Shown: positions 7,650 to 16,295 of the stretch, piece by piece | Position numbering within the stretch: the first letter of the stretch is position 1 | Layout of the letters: each line of letters opens with the position of its first letter | Source: an uncultured Intrasporangium sp. | Lineage (GTDB): Bacteria; Actinomycetota; Actinomycetes; Actinomycetales; Dermatophilaceae | Reading direction: 5' to 3' | NCBI GenBank assembly: GCA_937873285.1 | Contig: CALMNV010000089.1 | Coordinates: forward strand, 1 to 16,295 | Length of the DNA: 16,295 nucleotides | Position numbers and translations under genes: made by a program | Notes under the pieces: generated by a model | The model's database searches: none | Told to the model about the DNA's origin: nothing | Seen by the model: only the letters and a program-made list of their open reading frames with translations

Positions 7650-7664
7650 GCCGGCCCGGCCGGC
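7650..7664 (+). other. Small GC hairpin just before the CHAT gene ribosome site
   Basis: GCCGGC at 7650-7655 and 7659-7664 are complementary and could form a six-pair hairpin with a three-base loop, right after the stop at 7648. The ribosome site AGGA (7669-7672) and GTG 7678 follow within 14 bases. It may insulate or tune translation of the CHAT gene; it may also be incidental. Confidence 0.3.
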
Positions 7665-7677
7665 TCGCAGGATGTAG

Positions 7678-10311
7678 GTGAGCGCGGCCATCGACGCCCT
7701 CGAGCACGTGCGGGCCCTGCGCGAGCGGGCGGCCGCGGATAACCTGGCCGGCCGACCGCTGGACGCCGCCGGTGCGCTGGAGACCGCCCTCGCCGAGCTC
7801 GACCGGATCCAGACGCGCGGCCGGGCGGGCGGCTCGCCCCCCGATCCGGCCGAGCTCGTCCGGGACCGGGCCAAGACGATGGTCACCTATGGGCTGACCG
7901 ACTTCCTCCTCGCCGGCCTTCCCGCCGCGCTGGAGCGGCTCGGTGTCGCCGAACGCCTCGCGGGCGAGCTCGCGGATGCCGGCCTGCTGGCGCGGGTGCG
8001 GTTCCAACGGGCCTCCATCCACGGGCGCGCCGGGGATCTCGCGGCGGCGTGGCGGGACTTCGACGGCGTCCTTGAGCACCTGGACGCCTTCACCGACAGG
8101 GAGCAGTGCTCCGTGCTGCTCGCCCGCGGCATGCTGGCCGTCAAGCAGGCGCGGCCCAGGGAGGCGGTCGACGCCTTCGCCAGGGCCGCCGCGCTCGCCG
8201 AGCGGCTGGGCTTCCTCGAGCAGGAGGTCATGGCCCGGCACAACCAGGGGTATGCCGCCCACCTCCTCGGCGACGTGCCGCGGGCTCTGGCGCTCATGGG
8301 CGCCGCAGCCGAGCGGGGCGGGTCGGTGGCCGTGGCGACGATGCGCCTCGACCGGGCTGCCGCCCTGCTCGAGGCGGGACTGGCCCGGGAGGCGGTCGAG
8401 GTGCTGGTGGCCGGGCGCGCCGAGCTGCCCGACGAGGGCAGTGACCTCGCCCGCGGCGAGTTCCACCTCGACCTGGCCAAAGCGGACCGGATCCTCGGCC
8501 GGCCGGCCCGGGCGAGCGCGAACGCGCAGGAGGCGGCAGCCGCCTACGGCCGGGTCGGGGCGACGGCATGGGCGGCGCGAGCCAGGCTCGTGGCGCTGCA
8601 GGCCCGGCTCGACGAGCTGCGGACGCCTTCCCGACCGCCCGGCAGTCCGCGACGGCGGTCGCCCACCGACGAGTCGGTGGCCCGCAGCGTCACCGACGCC
8701 TGCGACCGGGTCGCCGCAACCGCCGGTCACGTCGGCGATGCCGGACTCGCCGACACCGCACGGGTGACCGCCGCCGAGGCCGAGCTCCTCGCCGGGGACC
8801 ACGAGGCGGCCGACCGGCGGCTGGGGGACCGGCCGCGCCGGGCCCCCGGCTCCCTGTCCGAGCAGCTGGCCGCCGCCGCGGTGACCGCCTCGGTGCACGC
8901 CGCCTGCGGCCGCCCGGCAGCCGCGCGTCGCGTGCTGGCGGCCGCGGCGCGGCGGCTCGCTGCCGGTCAGAGCGGAAGCGCCAGCCTGGACGTGCGCACC
9001 GCCCGAGCGGTGCACGGCATACGGCTGGCCGACCTCGACCTCGACCTCGCGCTGGGGCACGGCAGCGGTGCGGTGCTCGCCGCCCTGGAGCGCTGGCGCG
9101 CCGCCACCGACCGGCTGCCGCGCCTCGGCCGCCCCGAGGACGAGCTGCTCGCCGCGCTGACGGACGAGCTGCGGGCCGTCCATGCGCAGCTTCGCGCCGG
9201 GGGCGCGGAGGGCCGGTTGCCGGAGCTGCAGGCTCGCGCCCGGCGCCTCGAGCGAGCGGTCCGCGCCCGCGACTGGACCCTGGCCACCGTCCATGCGGGG
9301 CCGGCTCGGCAGGCTCCCCGACTGCACGAGGCCCGTGCCGCACTCGCGGCGGCGGACCGGGACCTGCTGTGGTTCTTCTCCGCTCGCGGCCGGCTCTGCG
9401 GGGTCGGCGTGCAGGCCGGGCGGGCACGCGTGCGCGACCTGCTCGACCTCGACCGTGCGGCGGAGCTGGCCCAGCGGGTCCGGGCCGACCTCCGGGTGGC
9501 CGCGAGCCGTCGGCTGGGCCCCCTCGGCGAGGCGGTCTGGGGCTCGTTGCACGCGGCGGCGGCGGAGCTCGACCCGGCGCTGCTGCGGCCGTGGGGCGAG
9601 CGAGCGCCGGGCCTCGTCGTCGTCGCCTGCTCCGAGCTGGCGGCCCTGCCGTGGGCCCTGCTGCCCTCGCTCCGGGACCGGCCGGTGACGGTGGCGCGGT
9701 CGCTGTCCGGCTTCGCGGCAGGAGCGGGCGGCGGCTCGCCCGTCGCGTCCGTGCACGTCTCCGTCGGGCCCGGCGTGGAGCGGGCTGGCGCCGAGGGGCA
9801 GGCCGTGGCCGCGGCGTGGTCCGGGCCAGGGGGGCCGGCTGCCGGCGTCGAGCTCGCCGCACCTTCGTCGCGGGCCCGGCTGCTCGCCGCGCTCGGAGCC
9901 GCCGACGTGGTGCACGTGGCCGCGCACGGGGTGCACGAGCCGCAGTCGCCGCTGTTCTCCTCGGTCAGCCTCGACGACGGCCCGCTCTTCGCCCACGAGG
10001 TCCAGCCGCACGGCGTCGCGGCCTCGCACATCGTGCTCTCGGCATGCGACGTCGGCACCCCGGCCGTCCGGCCCGGGGAGGAGGCCCTGGGGCTGGCGGC
10101 CTCGCTGCTCGCCCTCGGCGCGGCGTCGGCGGTGGCGGCCGTGGCACCGGTCCCCGACGACGTGGCCGCGGAGGCGATGGTCCGACACCATCTCGCCCTG
10201 GCCGCCGGGCTGCCCAGCGACGAGGCGCTCGTGACGGCGCTGGGCGGCTGCGACCCCGTCGCCCGGGCGTTCGTCAACCTGGGCACGACGTGGCGGCCGC
10301 CGGCCCCCTGA
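7678..10311 (+). CDS. Helical-repeat (TPR-like) protein with C-terminal CHAT caspase-like protease domain
   Basis: An 877-residue protein from GTG 7678, preceded by AGGA at 7669-7672. Residues 1-310 are helical pairs rich in Ala, Leu and Arg that read as TPR-like repeats (for example RARVRFQRASIHGRAGDLAA and RHNQGYAAHLLGDVPRALAL). A Pro/Arg/Ser linker (about 313-335) separates a second helical block (335-545). The CHAT domain runs from about 550 to 870: DRDLLWFFSARGRLCGVGV opens it, His750 lies in VHVAAHGVHEP, and Cys790 in HIVLSACDVG. This is the caspase-type His/Cys dyad, so an active cysteine protease is likely. The TPR part would sense a partner and control the protease, as in other TPR-CHAT proteins. 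It is the last gene of the operon. Its target is unknown; the sigma-linked 160-residue protein is my first candidate (inference). Confidence 0.92.
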   Translation: MSAAIDALEHVRALRERAAADNLAGRPLDAAGALETALAELDRIQTRGRAGGSPPDPAELVRDRAKTMVTYGLTDFLLAGLPAALERLGVAERLAGELADAGLLARVRFQRASIHGRAGDLAAAWRDFDGVLEHLDAFTDREQCSVLLARGMLAVKQARPREAVDAFARAAALAERLGFLEQEVMARHNQGYAAHLLGDVPRALALMGAAAERGGSVAVATMRLDRAAALLEAGLAREAVEVLVAGRAELPDEGSDLARGEFHLDLAKADRILGRPARASANAQEAAAAYGRVGATAWAARARLVALQARLDELRTPSRPPGSPRRRSPTDESVARSVTDACDRVAATAGHVGDAGLADTARVTAAEAELLAGDHEAADRRLGDRPRRAPGSLSEQLAAAAVTASVHAACGRPAAARRVLAAAARRLAAGQSGSASLDVRTARAVHGIRLADLDLDLALGHGSGAVLAALERWRAATDRLPRLGRPEDELLAALTDELRAVHAQLRAGGAEGRLPELQARARRLERAVRARDWTLATVHAGPARQAPRLHEARAALAAADRDLLWFFSARGRLCGVGVQAGRARVRDLLDLDRAAELAQRVRADLRVAASRRLGPLGEAVWGSLHAAAAELDPALLRPWGERAPGLVVVACSELAALPWALLPSLRDRPVTVARSLSGFAAGAGGGSPVASVHVSVGPGVERAGAEGQAVAAAWSGPGGPAAGVELAAPSSRARLLAALGAADVVHVAAHGVHEPQSPLFSSVSLDDGPLFAHEVQPHGVAASHIVLSACDVGTPAVRPGEEALGLAASLLALGAASAVAAVAPVPDDVAAEAMVRHHLALAAGLPSDEALVTALGGCDPVARAFVNLGTTWRPPAP

Positions 10312-10318
10312 CGGCGCC

Positions 10319-10337
10319 CCGCGGTGTGCCGCCGCGG
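10319..10337. terminator. Possible shared terminator between convergent CHAT and mmsB genes
   Basis: CCGCGG at 10319-10324 and 10332-10337 can pair over a seven-base loop, in the 30-bp gap between two stop codons facing each other. The stem would form on either strand. It is short and has no T-run, so this is tentative. Confidence 0.35.
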
Positions 10338-10341
10338 CCGC

Positions 10342-11582
10342 TCAGGCCCCGGCGACCTTGCGCTTGTTGAGCAGGTCGAAGGCCACCGCGGCGAGCAGGA
10401 CCAGACCCTTGATCGCCTGCTGCCACGCCGGGTTGACCGACATGATCGACAGGCCCATGTTGAGCACTCCCATGATGAGCGCCCCGACGATGGCTCCGGA
10501 GACCTTGCCGACGCCGCCGCTGACCGCGGTGCCGCCGATGAAGGCCGCGGCGATCGCGTCGAGCTCGTAGTTGACACCGGCGGAGGCGATGCCGGCCCCG
10601 GCGCGCGAGGTGGTGACGACGGCCGCGATGGCAGCGAGCAGGCCCATGTTGACGAAGATCCGGAAGTTGACCCTGCGCACGTTGACGCCCGAAAGGACCG
10701 CGGCGTGGACGTTGCCGCCGATGGCGTAGATGTGCCGACCGAAGACGGTCCGGTTCATCAGGAAGGCGTAGGCGAGGATGAGCACGGCGACGATGACGAG
10801 GACGTACGGCATACCGATCGCGCTCGCCGCGAGCACCCAGGTGAAGAAGGCGATGAGCAGCCCGATGACGACGAGCTTGGCGAGGAAGGCGCCGCGCGGC
10901 TCCACCATGAGGTCGTGCGCCCGCAGGGTGCGCCGGGTGCGCAGTTGGCCCGCGACGAAGGCCGCGATGGCGAGAGCCCCGATGACGAGCGTGAAGACGT
11001 CGAGGACGCCGGCATAGCCGAGCAGGCCGAGCAGGCCGCCGTTGGAGATCGCGACGAACCCAGAGGGCAGGCCGGCGATCGTCTCTCCGACGATGATGAT
11101 GGCGAGCCCGCGGAAGACGAGCATGCCGGCGAGGGTGACGATGAAGGCGGGCACGCCGACGTAGGCCACCCAGAAGCCCTGCCAGGCGCCGACGGCCACG
11201 CCGACGGCGAGGCCGAGGATCACCGCGAGCAGCCACGGCAGGTTCCAGTTGACCATCGCGATGGCGAGGACGCCGCCGATGAAGGCGACGATCGAGCCCA
11301 CCGACAGGTCGATGTGCCCGGCGACGATGACCATGACCATGCCGATGGCGAGGATCATGACGTAGGCATTCTGCTGGATGAGGCTCGCGACGTTGTCCGG
11401 CTGCAGCAGCTTGCCGCCTGTGAGCACCTGGAAGAGCAGCACGATGATGATGAGTGCGCCGAGGATGCCGTACTCGCGCAGGTTGGTCCGCTTGGCGACG
11501 TCCTCGGTGGCCCGCGGTGTCTGGGCCGTCTCCAGGCCGGGTTGGGTGTCGAGGCCGGTCCCGCCGGCAGGCACGGGCTCGC

Positions 11583-11586
<4 letters not shown>
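10342..11586 (-). CDS. mmsB: Sugar ABC transporter permease, MmsB/XylH type
   Basis: A 414-residue membrane permease of the ribose/xylose (CUT2) importer class, forming the channel for the sugar delivered by the binding lipoprotein. It has about ten hydrophobic helices, the first at about residues 38-55 ([16 protein letters not shown]). Typical family segments are [19 protein letters not shown] near residue 110 and [20 protein letters not shown] near the C-terminus, the latter in the loop that touches the ATPase. The length over 400 and the extra central segment ([20 protein letters not shown]) match the GguB/MmsB and XylH subgroup rather than the shorter RbsC. Its ATG overlaps the stop of mmsA (ATGA), so the two are translationally coupled. 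The name mmsB follows the multiple-monosaccharide family; xylH would be equally fair given the neighbours. Confidence 0.93.
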
Positions 11587-13142
<1,556 letters not shown>

Positions 13143-13182
13143 CGAAGACCGCTCCTCGCTCCATCGCGCGTTGGGTGCTGCT

Positions 13183-13210
13183 GGGGGCGGCCCGGGGCCG
13201 GGCCGCTCCC
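13183..13210 (-). ncRNA. Stem-loop between binding-protein and ATPase genes (mRNA stabiliser or attenuator)
   Basis: Starting two bases after the binding-protein stop codon on the minus strand, 13199-13210 pairs with 13183-13194 over a four-base loop. The stem has 12 pairs, including one G-U. This is the usual site of the hairpin that protects the binding-protein mRNA, or partly stops transcription, so that the binding protein is made in excess of the membrane subunits. No T-run follows it. It is an RNA structure within the operon, not a separate RNA gene. Confidence 0.65.
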
Positions 13211-13211
13211 G

Positions 13212-14336
13212 TCACATGCCGAGGTCGCTCGCCTTGTAGAAGCCGGAGTCGATCAGCTTGCTCTTGATGTCGTCCTTGGTCACGACGACGGGGGGAAGCA
13301 GGTAGGTCGGCACGACCTTGATCCCGTTGTTGTAGCTCTTCTCGTCGTTGACGTCCACCTTCTGGCCCTTGACGATCTGGTCGACCATCTTGGAGACCTG
13401 GTCACCGAGCGTGCGGGTGTCCTTCCACACGGTCATCGACTGCTTGCCGGCGATGATGTTGAGGACGTTCGCCTTGTCGGCGTCCTGGCCGGTGAGCACC
13501 GGGTAGCCAGGCCCCGGCTTGTAGCCCGCGCCTTCGAGGGCCTGGGCGATGCCGAGGGCCAGCGAGTCGTTGGGGGACAGCACGACGTTGACCTTCTTGC
13601 CGCCGGTGTAGAAGGAGTTGAGGCGGTTCTGCATCTCCGACTGCGCGGTGTCCGAACCCCAGCCCTGGATGCCGATCTTGGTCCAGTCGGCGTTGGAGGC
13701 CGGCGACTTGCCGGACGGCACGGTGAGCTCGCCGGACTTCACGAGCGGCAGCAGCACGTCCCACGCGCCGGAGAAGAAGAACTTGGCGTTGTTGTCGTCG
13801 GGGGAGCCGGCGAAGGGCTCGAGGTTGGCCGGCTTCGGCAGCCCTGACAGCTTGGACTTGATGTACTCGCCCTGCAGCTGGCCGACCTTGTAGTTGTCGA
13901 AGGTCGCGTAGTAGTCGACGTTCTCCGTGCCGTTGATGAGGCGGTCGTAGGCGACGACCTTGATCCCCTTGCTCTTCGCCGTGGCGAGGACCGGTGCGAG
14001 CGCCGTGCCGTTGATGGCGGCGATGACGAGCACCTTGGGGTTCTGGTTGACCATGTTCTGGATCTGGGTGATCTGCTGGTCGACCTTGTTGTCCGCGTAC
14101 TGCAGCGTCGTCTCGTAGCCGGCCTTCTTCAGCAGGCCGTCGAGGTAGGAGCCGTCCTTGTTCCATCGTTCGAGGCTCTTGGTCGGCATGGCGATGCCGA
14201 TGAGCGAGCCGGAGGCGCCGGTGGCCGCGCCGCCGGCGGCGGGGGCCGCCTCGCGGCTGGAGCTGCAGGCGGCGGTGGTGGCGAGCAGGGCGACGGCCCC
14301 GACGCCGGCGAGGACGGTCGTGACTCCACGGTTCAT
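13212..14336 (-). CDS. chvE: Sugar-binding lipoprotein of ABC importer, ChvE/XylF-like
   Basis: A 374-residue periplasmic-binding-type lipoprotein that captures the sugar outside the membrane. The N-terminus is a lipoprotein signal: positive start, hydrophobic stretch (VLAGVGAVALLATTAAC), lipid-carrying Cys24, then a Ser/Ala/Gly-rich linker to about residue 45. The mature part follows the ChvE/XylF pattern: IGIAMPTKSLERWNKDG, QITQIQNMVNQNPKVLVIAA, VVAYDRLINGTENVDYYATF, GSPDDNNAKFFF, VLTGQDADKANV, and near the end YNNGIKVVPTYLLPPVVV. The ending DSGFYKASDL recalls XylF, whereas the middle is closer to ChvE. ChvE-type proteins bind several pentoses and hexoses; the xylA/ROK neighbours favour xylose. 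ATG 14336 has AGGAGGG a few bases upstream on the minus strand. Confidence 0.94.
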   Translation of the reverse strand: MNRGVTTVLAGVGAVALLATTAACSSSREAAPAAGGAATGASGSLIGIAMPTKSLERWNKDGSYLDGLLKKAGYETTLQYADNKVDQQITQIQNMVNQNPKVLVIAAINGTALAPVLATAKSKGIKVVAYDRLINGTENVDYYATFDNYKVGQLQGEYIKSKLSGLPKPANLEPFAGSPDDNNAKFFFSGAWDVLLPLVKSGELTVPSGKSPASNADWTKIGIQGWGSDTAQSEMQNRLNSFYTGGKKVNVVLSPNDSLALGIAQALEGAGYKPGPGYPVLTGQDADKANVLNIIAGKQSMTVWKDTRTLGDQVSKMVDQIVKGQKVDVNDEKSYNNGIKVVPTYLLPPVVVTKDDIKSKLIDSGFYKASDLGM

Positions 14337-14411
14337 GAGGGGTCCCTCCTGTCGCGTCGAACCCGCGCGACATCGAGCGCGCCGGACGACGGAGCTCCGC
14401 CACCGGCCAGG

Positions 14412-14455
14412 TTTGTTGTCCGGGTGAACATATTGCCCGGGCGCTGCCGTGACAA
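14412..14455 (-). promoter_or_regulatory. Promoter and ROK-type operator of the sugar transporter operon
   Basis: Read on the minus strand: -35 TTGTCA (14455-14450), a 17-bp spacer, then -10 TATGTT (14432-14427). The transcript would start near 14420, giving a leader of about 84 bases before ATG 14336. The element TATGTTCA, six bases, CAACAAA (14432-14412) begins at the -10 and covers the predicted start point. Its core is an inverted repeat TGTT, nine bases, AACA. The same element with the same promoter geometry sits before xylA (18 of 21 bases identical), so a repressor there would block both promoters. Confidence 0.75.
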
Positions 14456-14506
14456 GGCACCTTTACCAAATTGAGGCCTGCTGGCGATGTCCCCGTGCCG
14501 TCCGCC

Positions 14507-15787
14507 TCAGGAGGCCGGGACCCAGTCGGCGGGGTCCGACAGCACTCGGTCGAGCACCTGCAGGCTCGCCCCCACCAGCGCCGCGTCGCCCCCCTCGATG
14601 GCCGTCTCGACCCGCACGTCGCCCCACCTGGCGGCGAGCACCCGCCGGCGCACCTGCGTCTCGATGCCCGCACGGAGCTGCTCGTGGAGCGCCGCGTAGA
14701 TGCCGCCGAGGACGACCTGCTCGACCCCGACCACGTTCATCGCCGTGGCGATGGCCATGCCGAGCGCGCAGGAGGCGGAGTCGAGTGACTGCAGGGCCGG
14801 CTCCTCGCCCCCGCGAGCCGCGGCGAGGAGCCGGTCGATCGGCTCGCAGACGTCGAGGCCGGCCGCGAGCAGCAGGGCGTCCTTGCCCGCGTACTGCTCC
14901 AGGCAGCCGGTCGCACCGCAGCGGCAGCGGGGGCCGTCCGGGTCGATGACGGTGTGTCCGATCTCCCCGGACCAGCCGTGCTGCCCGCCTGCCAGCTCGC
15001 CGTCCACCACGATGGCCCCACCGATGCCCACCCCGCCGGCGAGATAGAGGAACGACTGGGCGGCGTGTCCGCCGACGCGGGAGGAGGCCCGGGCGCGGAC
15101 CTCCGCGCGTGCCGCAAGGTCGGCGTCGTTGCCGAGCTCGACGGGGACGAGGTCGAAGGGCTGATGGGACTGCAGCAGCGCGACGAGCGGCACTCCCTCC
15201 CAGCCGAGGTTGGGAGCGAGCAACACCAGGCCGTCGTTGCGCTGCATCATTCCCGGCACGGAGACGCACGCGCCCGCGACGAGGATGCCCTCGGCGTCGA
15301 GCCGGGCCACCGCCGGGGTCGCCAGCCGGACGAGCCGCCGGACCGCCTCGGCCGGGTCGCAGCCGCGGAAGTTGCCCTCGGCGTCGAGCTGGAAGATCGA
15401 GCTGCCGGCGAGGTCGGTGGCCCCGACCGAGATCCGGTCGACCTGGATCTCGAGGCCCAGCCCGACGACGGCGCGCTGCGCCGGGGCGAGCAGCATGCCC
15501 GGGCGCCCGGCCCGGTCGACCGTCTCGGGCTCGAGCTCGGCGACGAGCTGCCCGCGCAGCAGCCGGTCCACCAGGTCCGAGACGGTGGCCCGGGTGAGCC
15601 CCACCGAGCTGGCGATGCGGGCCCGGGTGGTCGGCGTCGGCGCGTCGACGATGTGCCGAAGCACGAGGGAGAGGTTGTGCTCGCGCAGGGAGGACTGCCG
15701 GGCGGCGCGAGGATCGGCCCGGCCGCGGTGCGGCCGTGGACCGATCGCGGGCCGGCGTCCGGGCGCCTCCTGCGGCGAGGCCTTCAC
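14507..15787 (-). CDS. xylR: ROK-family transcriptional regulator, XylR-like repressor
   Basis: A 426-residue regulator. The first 35 residues are a basic, unstructured extension. A winged helix-turn-helix follows (about 40-100), with RARIASSVGLTRATVSDLVD as the recognition helix region. The ROK sugar-binding fold makes up the rest: ELGNDADLAARAE, YLAGGVGIGGAIV, and the zinc site built by GEIGH and C288-R-C290-G-A-T-G-C295-LE. No full sugar-kinase activity is expected for this repressor branch. Position between the importer operon and divergent xylA, plus the shared operator, fits a repressor released by xylose; the ligand is inferred. The GTG start at 15787 has AAGAGG directly abutting it, too close for normal ribosome binding, so a leaderless start is more likely. 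The next gene on this strand, the binding protein, has its own promoter. Confidence 0.88.
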   Translation of the reverse strand: MKASPQEAPGRRPAIGPRPHRGRADPRAARQSSLREHNLSLVLRHIVDAPTPTTRARIASSVGLTRATVSDLVDRLLRGQLVAELEPETVDRAGRPGMLLAPAQRAVVGLGLEIQVDRISVGATDLAGSSIFQLDAEGNFRGCDPAEAVRRLVRLATPAVARLDAEGILVAGACVSVPGMMQRNDGLVLLAPNLGWEGVPLVALLQSHQPFDLVPVELGNDADLAARAEVRARASSRVGGHAAQSFLYLAGGVGIGGAIVVDGELAGGQHGWSGEIGHTVIDPDGPRCRCGATGCLEQYAGKDALLLAAGLDVCEPIDRLLAAARGGEEPALQSLDSASCALGMAIATAMNVVGVEQVVLGGIYAALHEQLRAGIETQVRRRVLAARWGDVRVETAIEGGDAALVGASLQVLDRVLSDPADWVPAS

Positions 15788-15790
15788 CTC

Positions 15791-15834
15791 TTGACCGTAC
15801 CGCGAGCGCTGCTTATGTTCATCCAGTCAACAAA
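15791..15834 (+). promoter_or_regulatory. xylA promoter with overlapping ROK-type operator
   Basis: The -35 TTGACC (15791-15796), 17-bp spacer and -10 TATGTT (15814-15819) form a near-consensus promoter, with transcription expected near 15826. The operator-like element (15814-15834) is TATGTTCA, six bases, CAACAAA, with inverted core TGTT, nine bases, AACA (15816-15832). It covers the -10 and start point, so a bound repressor would block RNA polymerase. A ribosome site GAGGAG (15853-15858) precedes ATG 15864. Confidence 0.78.
15794..15799 (-). promoter_or_regulatory. Candidate leaderless -10 (TACGGT) of the ROK regulator gene
   Basis: On the minus strand TACGGT fits TANNNT and ends six bases before the GTG at 15787, the usual distance for a leaderless transcript. 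It overlaps the xylA -35 (15791-15796) on the other strand, so the two divergent promoters would compete for the same DNA. No good -35 is seen. Confidence 0.4.
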
Positions 15835-15863
15835 TAGATGACCGATCTGCCCGAGGAGCGACC

Positions 15864-16295
15864 ATGGCGCGTCAGCCCACCCGCGACGACAAGTTCAGCT
15901 TCGGTCTCTGGACGGTGGGCTGGGAGGCGCGAGACCAGTTCGGCGACGCGACCCGACCGCGCCTCGACCCGGTCGAGGCCGTGCACCGCCTCGCCGAGCT
16001 CGGCGCCTACGGGGTCACCTTCCACGACGACGACATCGTGCCCTTCGGCTCCAGCGCCGGCGAGCGAGACGAGATCCTCCGGCGCTTCCGGGCCGCCCTC
16101 GACGAGACGGGCCTCGTCGTGCCGATGGTCACGACCAACACCTTCACCCACCCGGTCTTCAAGGACGGCGCCTTCACCTCCAACGACCGCCAGGTGCGCC
16201 GCTACGGCCTGCGCAAGGTGATCCGCAACGTCGACCTCGCCGCGGAGCTGGGAGCCGAGACCTTCGTCATGTGGGGCGGGCGGGAGGGGGCCGAG
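15864..16295 (+). CDS. xylA: Xylose isomerase, N-terminal part (3' end outside window)
   Basis: The frame is open from ATG 15864 to the window end (144 residues of an expected 390 or so). It converts D-xylose to D-xylulose (and glucose to fructose) in the cytoplasm, using two divalent metal ions. The sequence is of the short, Streptomyces/Actinoplanes type: [10 protein letters not shown] near residue 11, [15 protein letters not shown] with catalytic His54 and Asp57, and [20 protein letters not shown] with the substrate-pocket Phe. The segment ending [15 protein letters not shown] leads into the metal-ligand region. GAGGAG lies five bases before the ATG. It is divergent from the ROK gene and shares its operator type with the transporter. 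Xylulokinase, the next step, is not in the window. Confidence 0.96.
   Translation, partial: MARQPTRDDKFSFGLWTVGWEARDQFGDATRPRLDPVEAVHRLAELGAYGVTFHDDDIVPFGSSAGERDEILRRFRAALDETGLVVPMVTTNTFTHPVFKDGAFTSNDRQVRRYGLRKVIRNVDLAAELGAETFVMWGGREGAE

Noticed and set aside
7174..10191. 1005-codon open frame on the minus strand opposite the CHAT and small-protein genes
   Set aside because: Its protein is low-complexity Arg/Gly/Ala/His sequence with no domain, while the plus frame has clear CHAT motifs. Long antisense frames are usual in very GC-rich genes because stop codons are rare.
14954..15841. 295-codon plus-strand open frame opposite the ROK gene
   Set aside because: It would cover the xylA promoter and ignores the clear ROK zinc motif and helix-turn-helix on the minus strand.
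15838..16221. Plus-strand open frame overlapping the start of xylA in another frame
   Set aside because: The real gene is in the frame beginning at 15864, which reads as xylose isomerase and stays open to the window end.

Overview
The window comes from a high-GC actinobacterium. Coding sequence has strong G/C third positions, two candidate leaderless promoters of the TANNNT type, GTG starts, an actinobacterial-only family (DUF5926), the DUF4446-pheA pair, and a Streptomyces-type xylose isomerase. A Micrococcales member such as the Intrasporangiaceae would fit, but that is inference. There are ten complete protein genes and two partial ones at the window edges. I see no rRNA, tRNA, insertion sequence or CRISPR array.

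Region 1 (1-4685, + strand) is housekeeping: the C-terminal end of a DUF5926 protein, a large-subunit (HPII/KatE type) catalase, a one-pass membrane DUF4446 protein, and pheA (prephenate dehydratase), the last two overlapping by four bases. Two strong GC inverted repeats follow pheA in a 330-bp gap and probably end that transcription unit.

Region 2 (5016-10311, + strand) is the most interesting part. It is a compact four-gene operon: a cytoplasmic-looking subtilisin-type (S8) protease with three tandem DGYWGGV heptads in front of its catalytic domain, an ECF-type sigma factor, a 160-residue protein with an acidic helical N-terminus and a beta-sandwich (carboxypeptidase-regulatory-like) C-terminus, and an 877-residue helical-repeat protein ending in a CHAT caspase-like domain with its His/Cys pair intact. 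Two proteases around a sigma factor and a candidate regulator suggest a proteolysis-controlled transcription switch, possibly a stress or conflict response. The biochemical function is not established from sequence.

Region 3 (10342-16295) is a xylose-type sugar uptake and isomerisation locus. On the minus strand lie a ChvE/XylF-like binding lipoprotein, a double-ATPase MmsA/XylG-type protein and an MmsB/XylH-type permease. Upstream is a ROK-family (XylR-like) repressor, and divergent from it xylA, which runs off the window. The promoters of xylA and of the binding-protein gene are nearly copies: a TTGAC-like -35, exactly 17 bp, and TATGTT as -10, with a shared 21-bp operator-like element (18 of 21 positions identical) starting at the -10. 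This links transporter, isomerase and regulator into one regulon and points to xylose as the main inducer or substrate.
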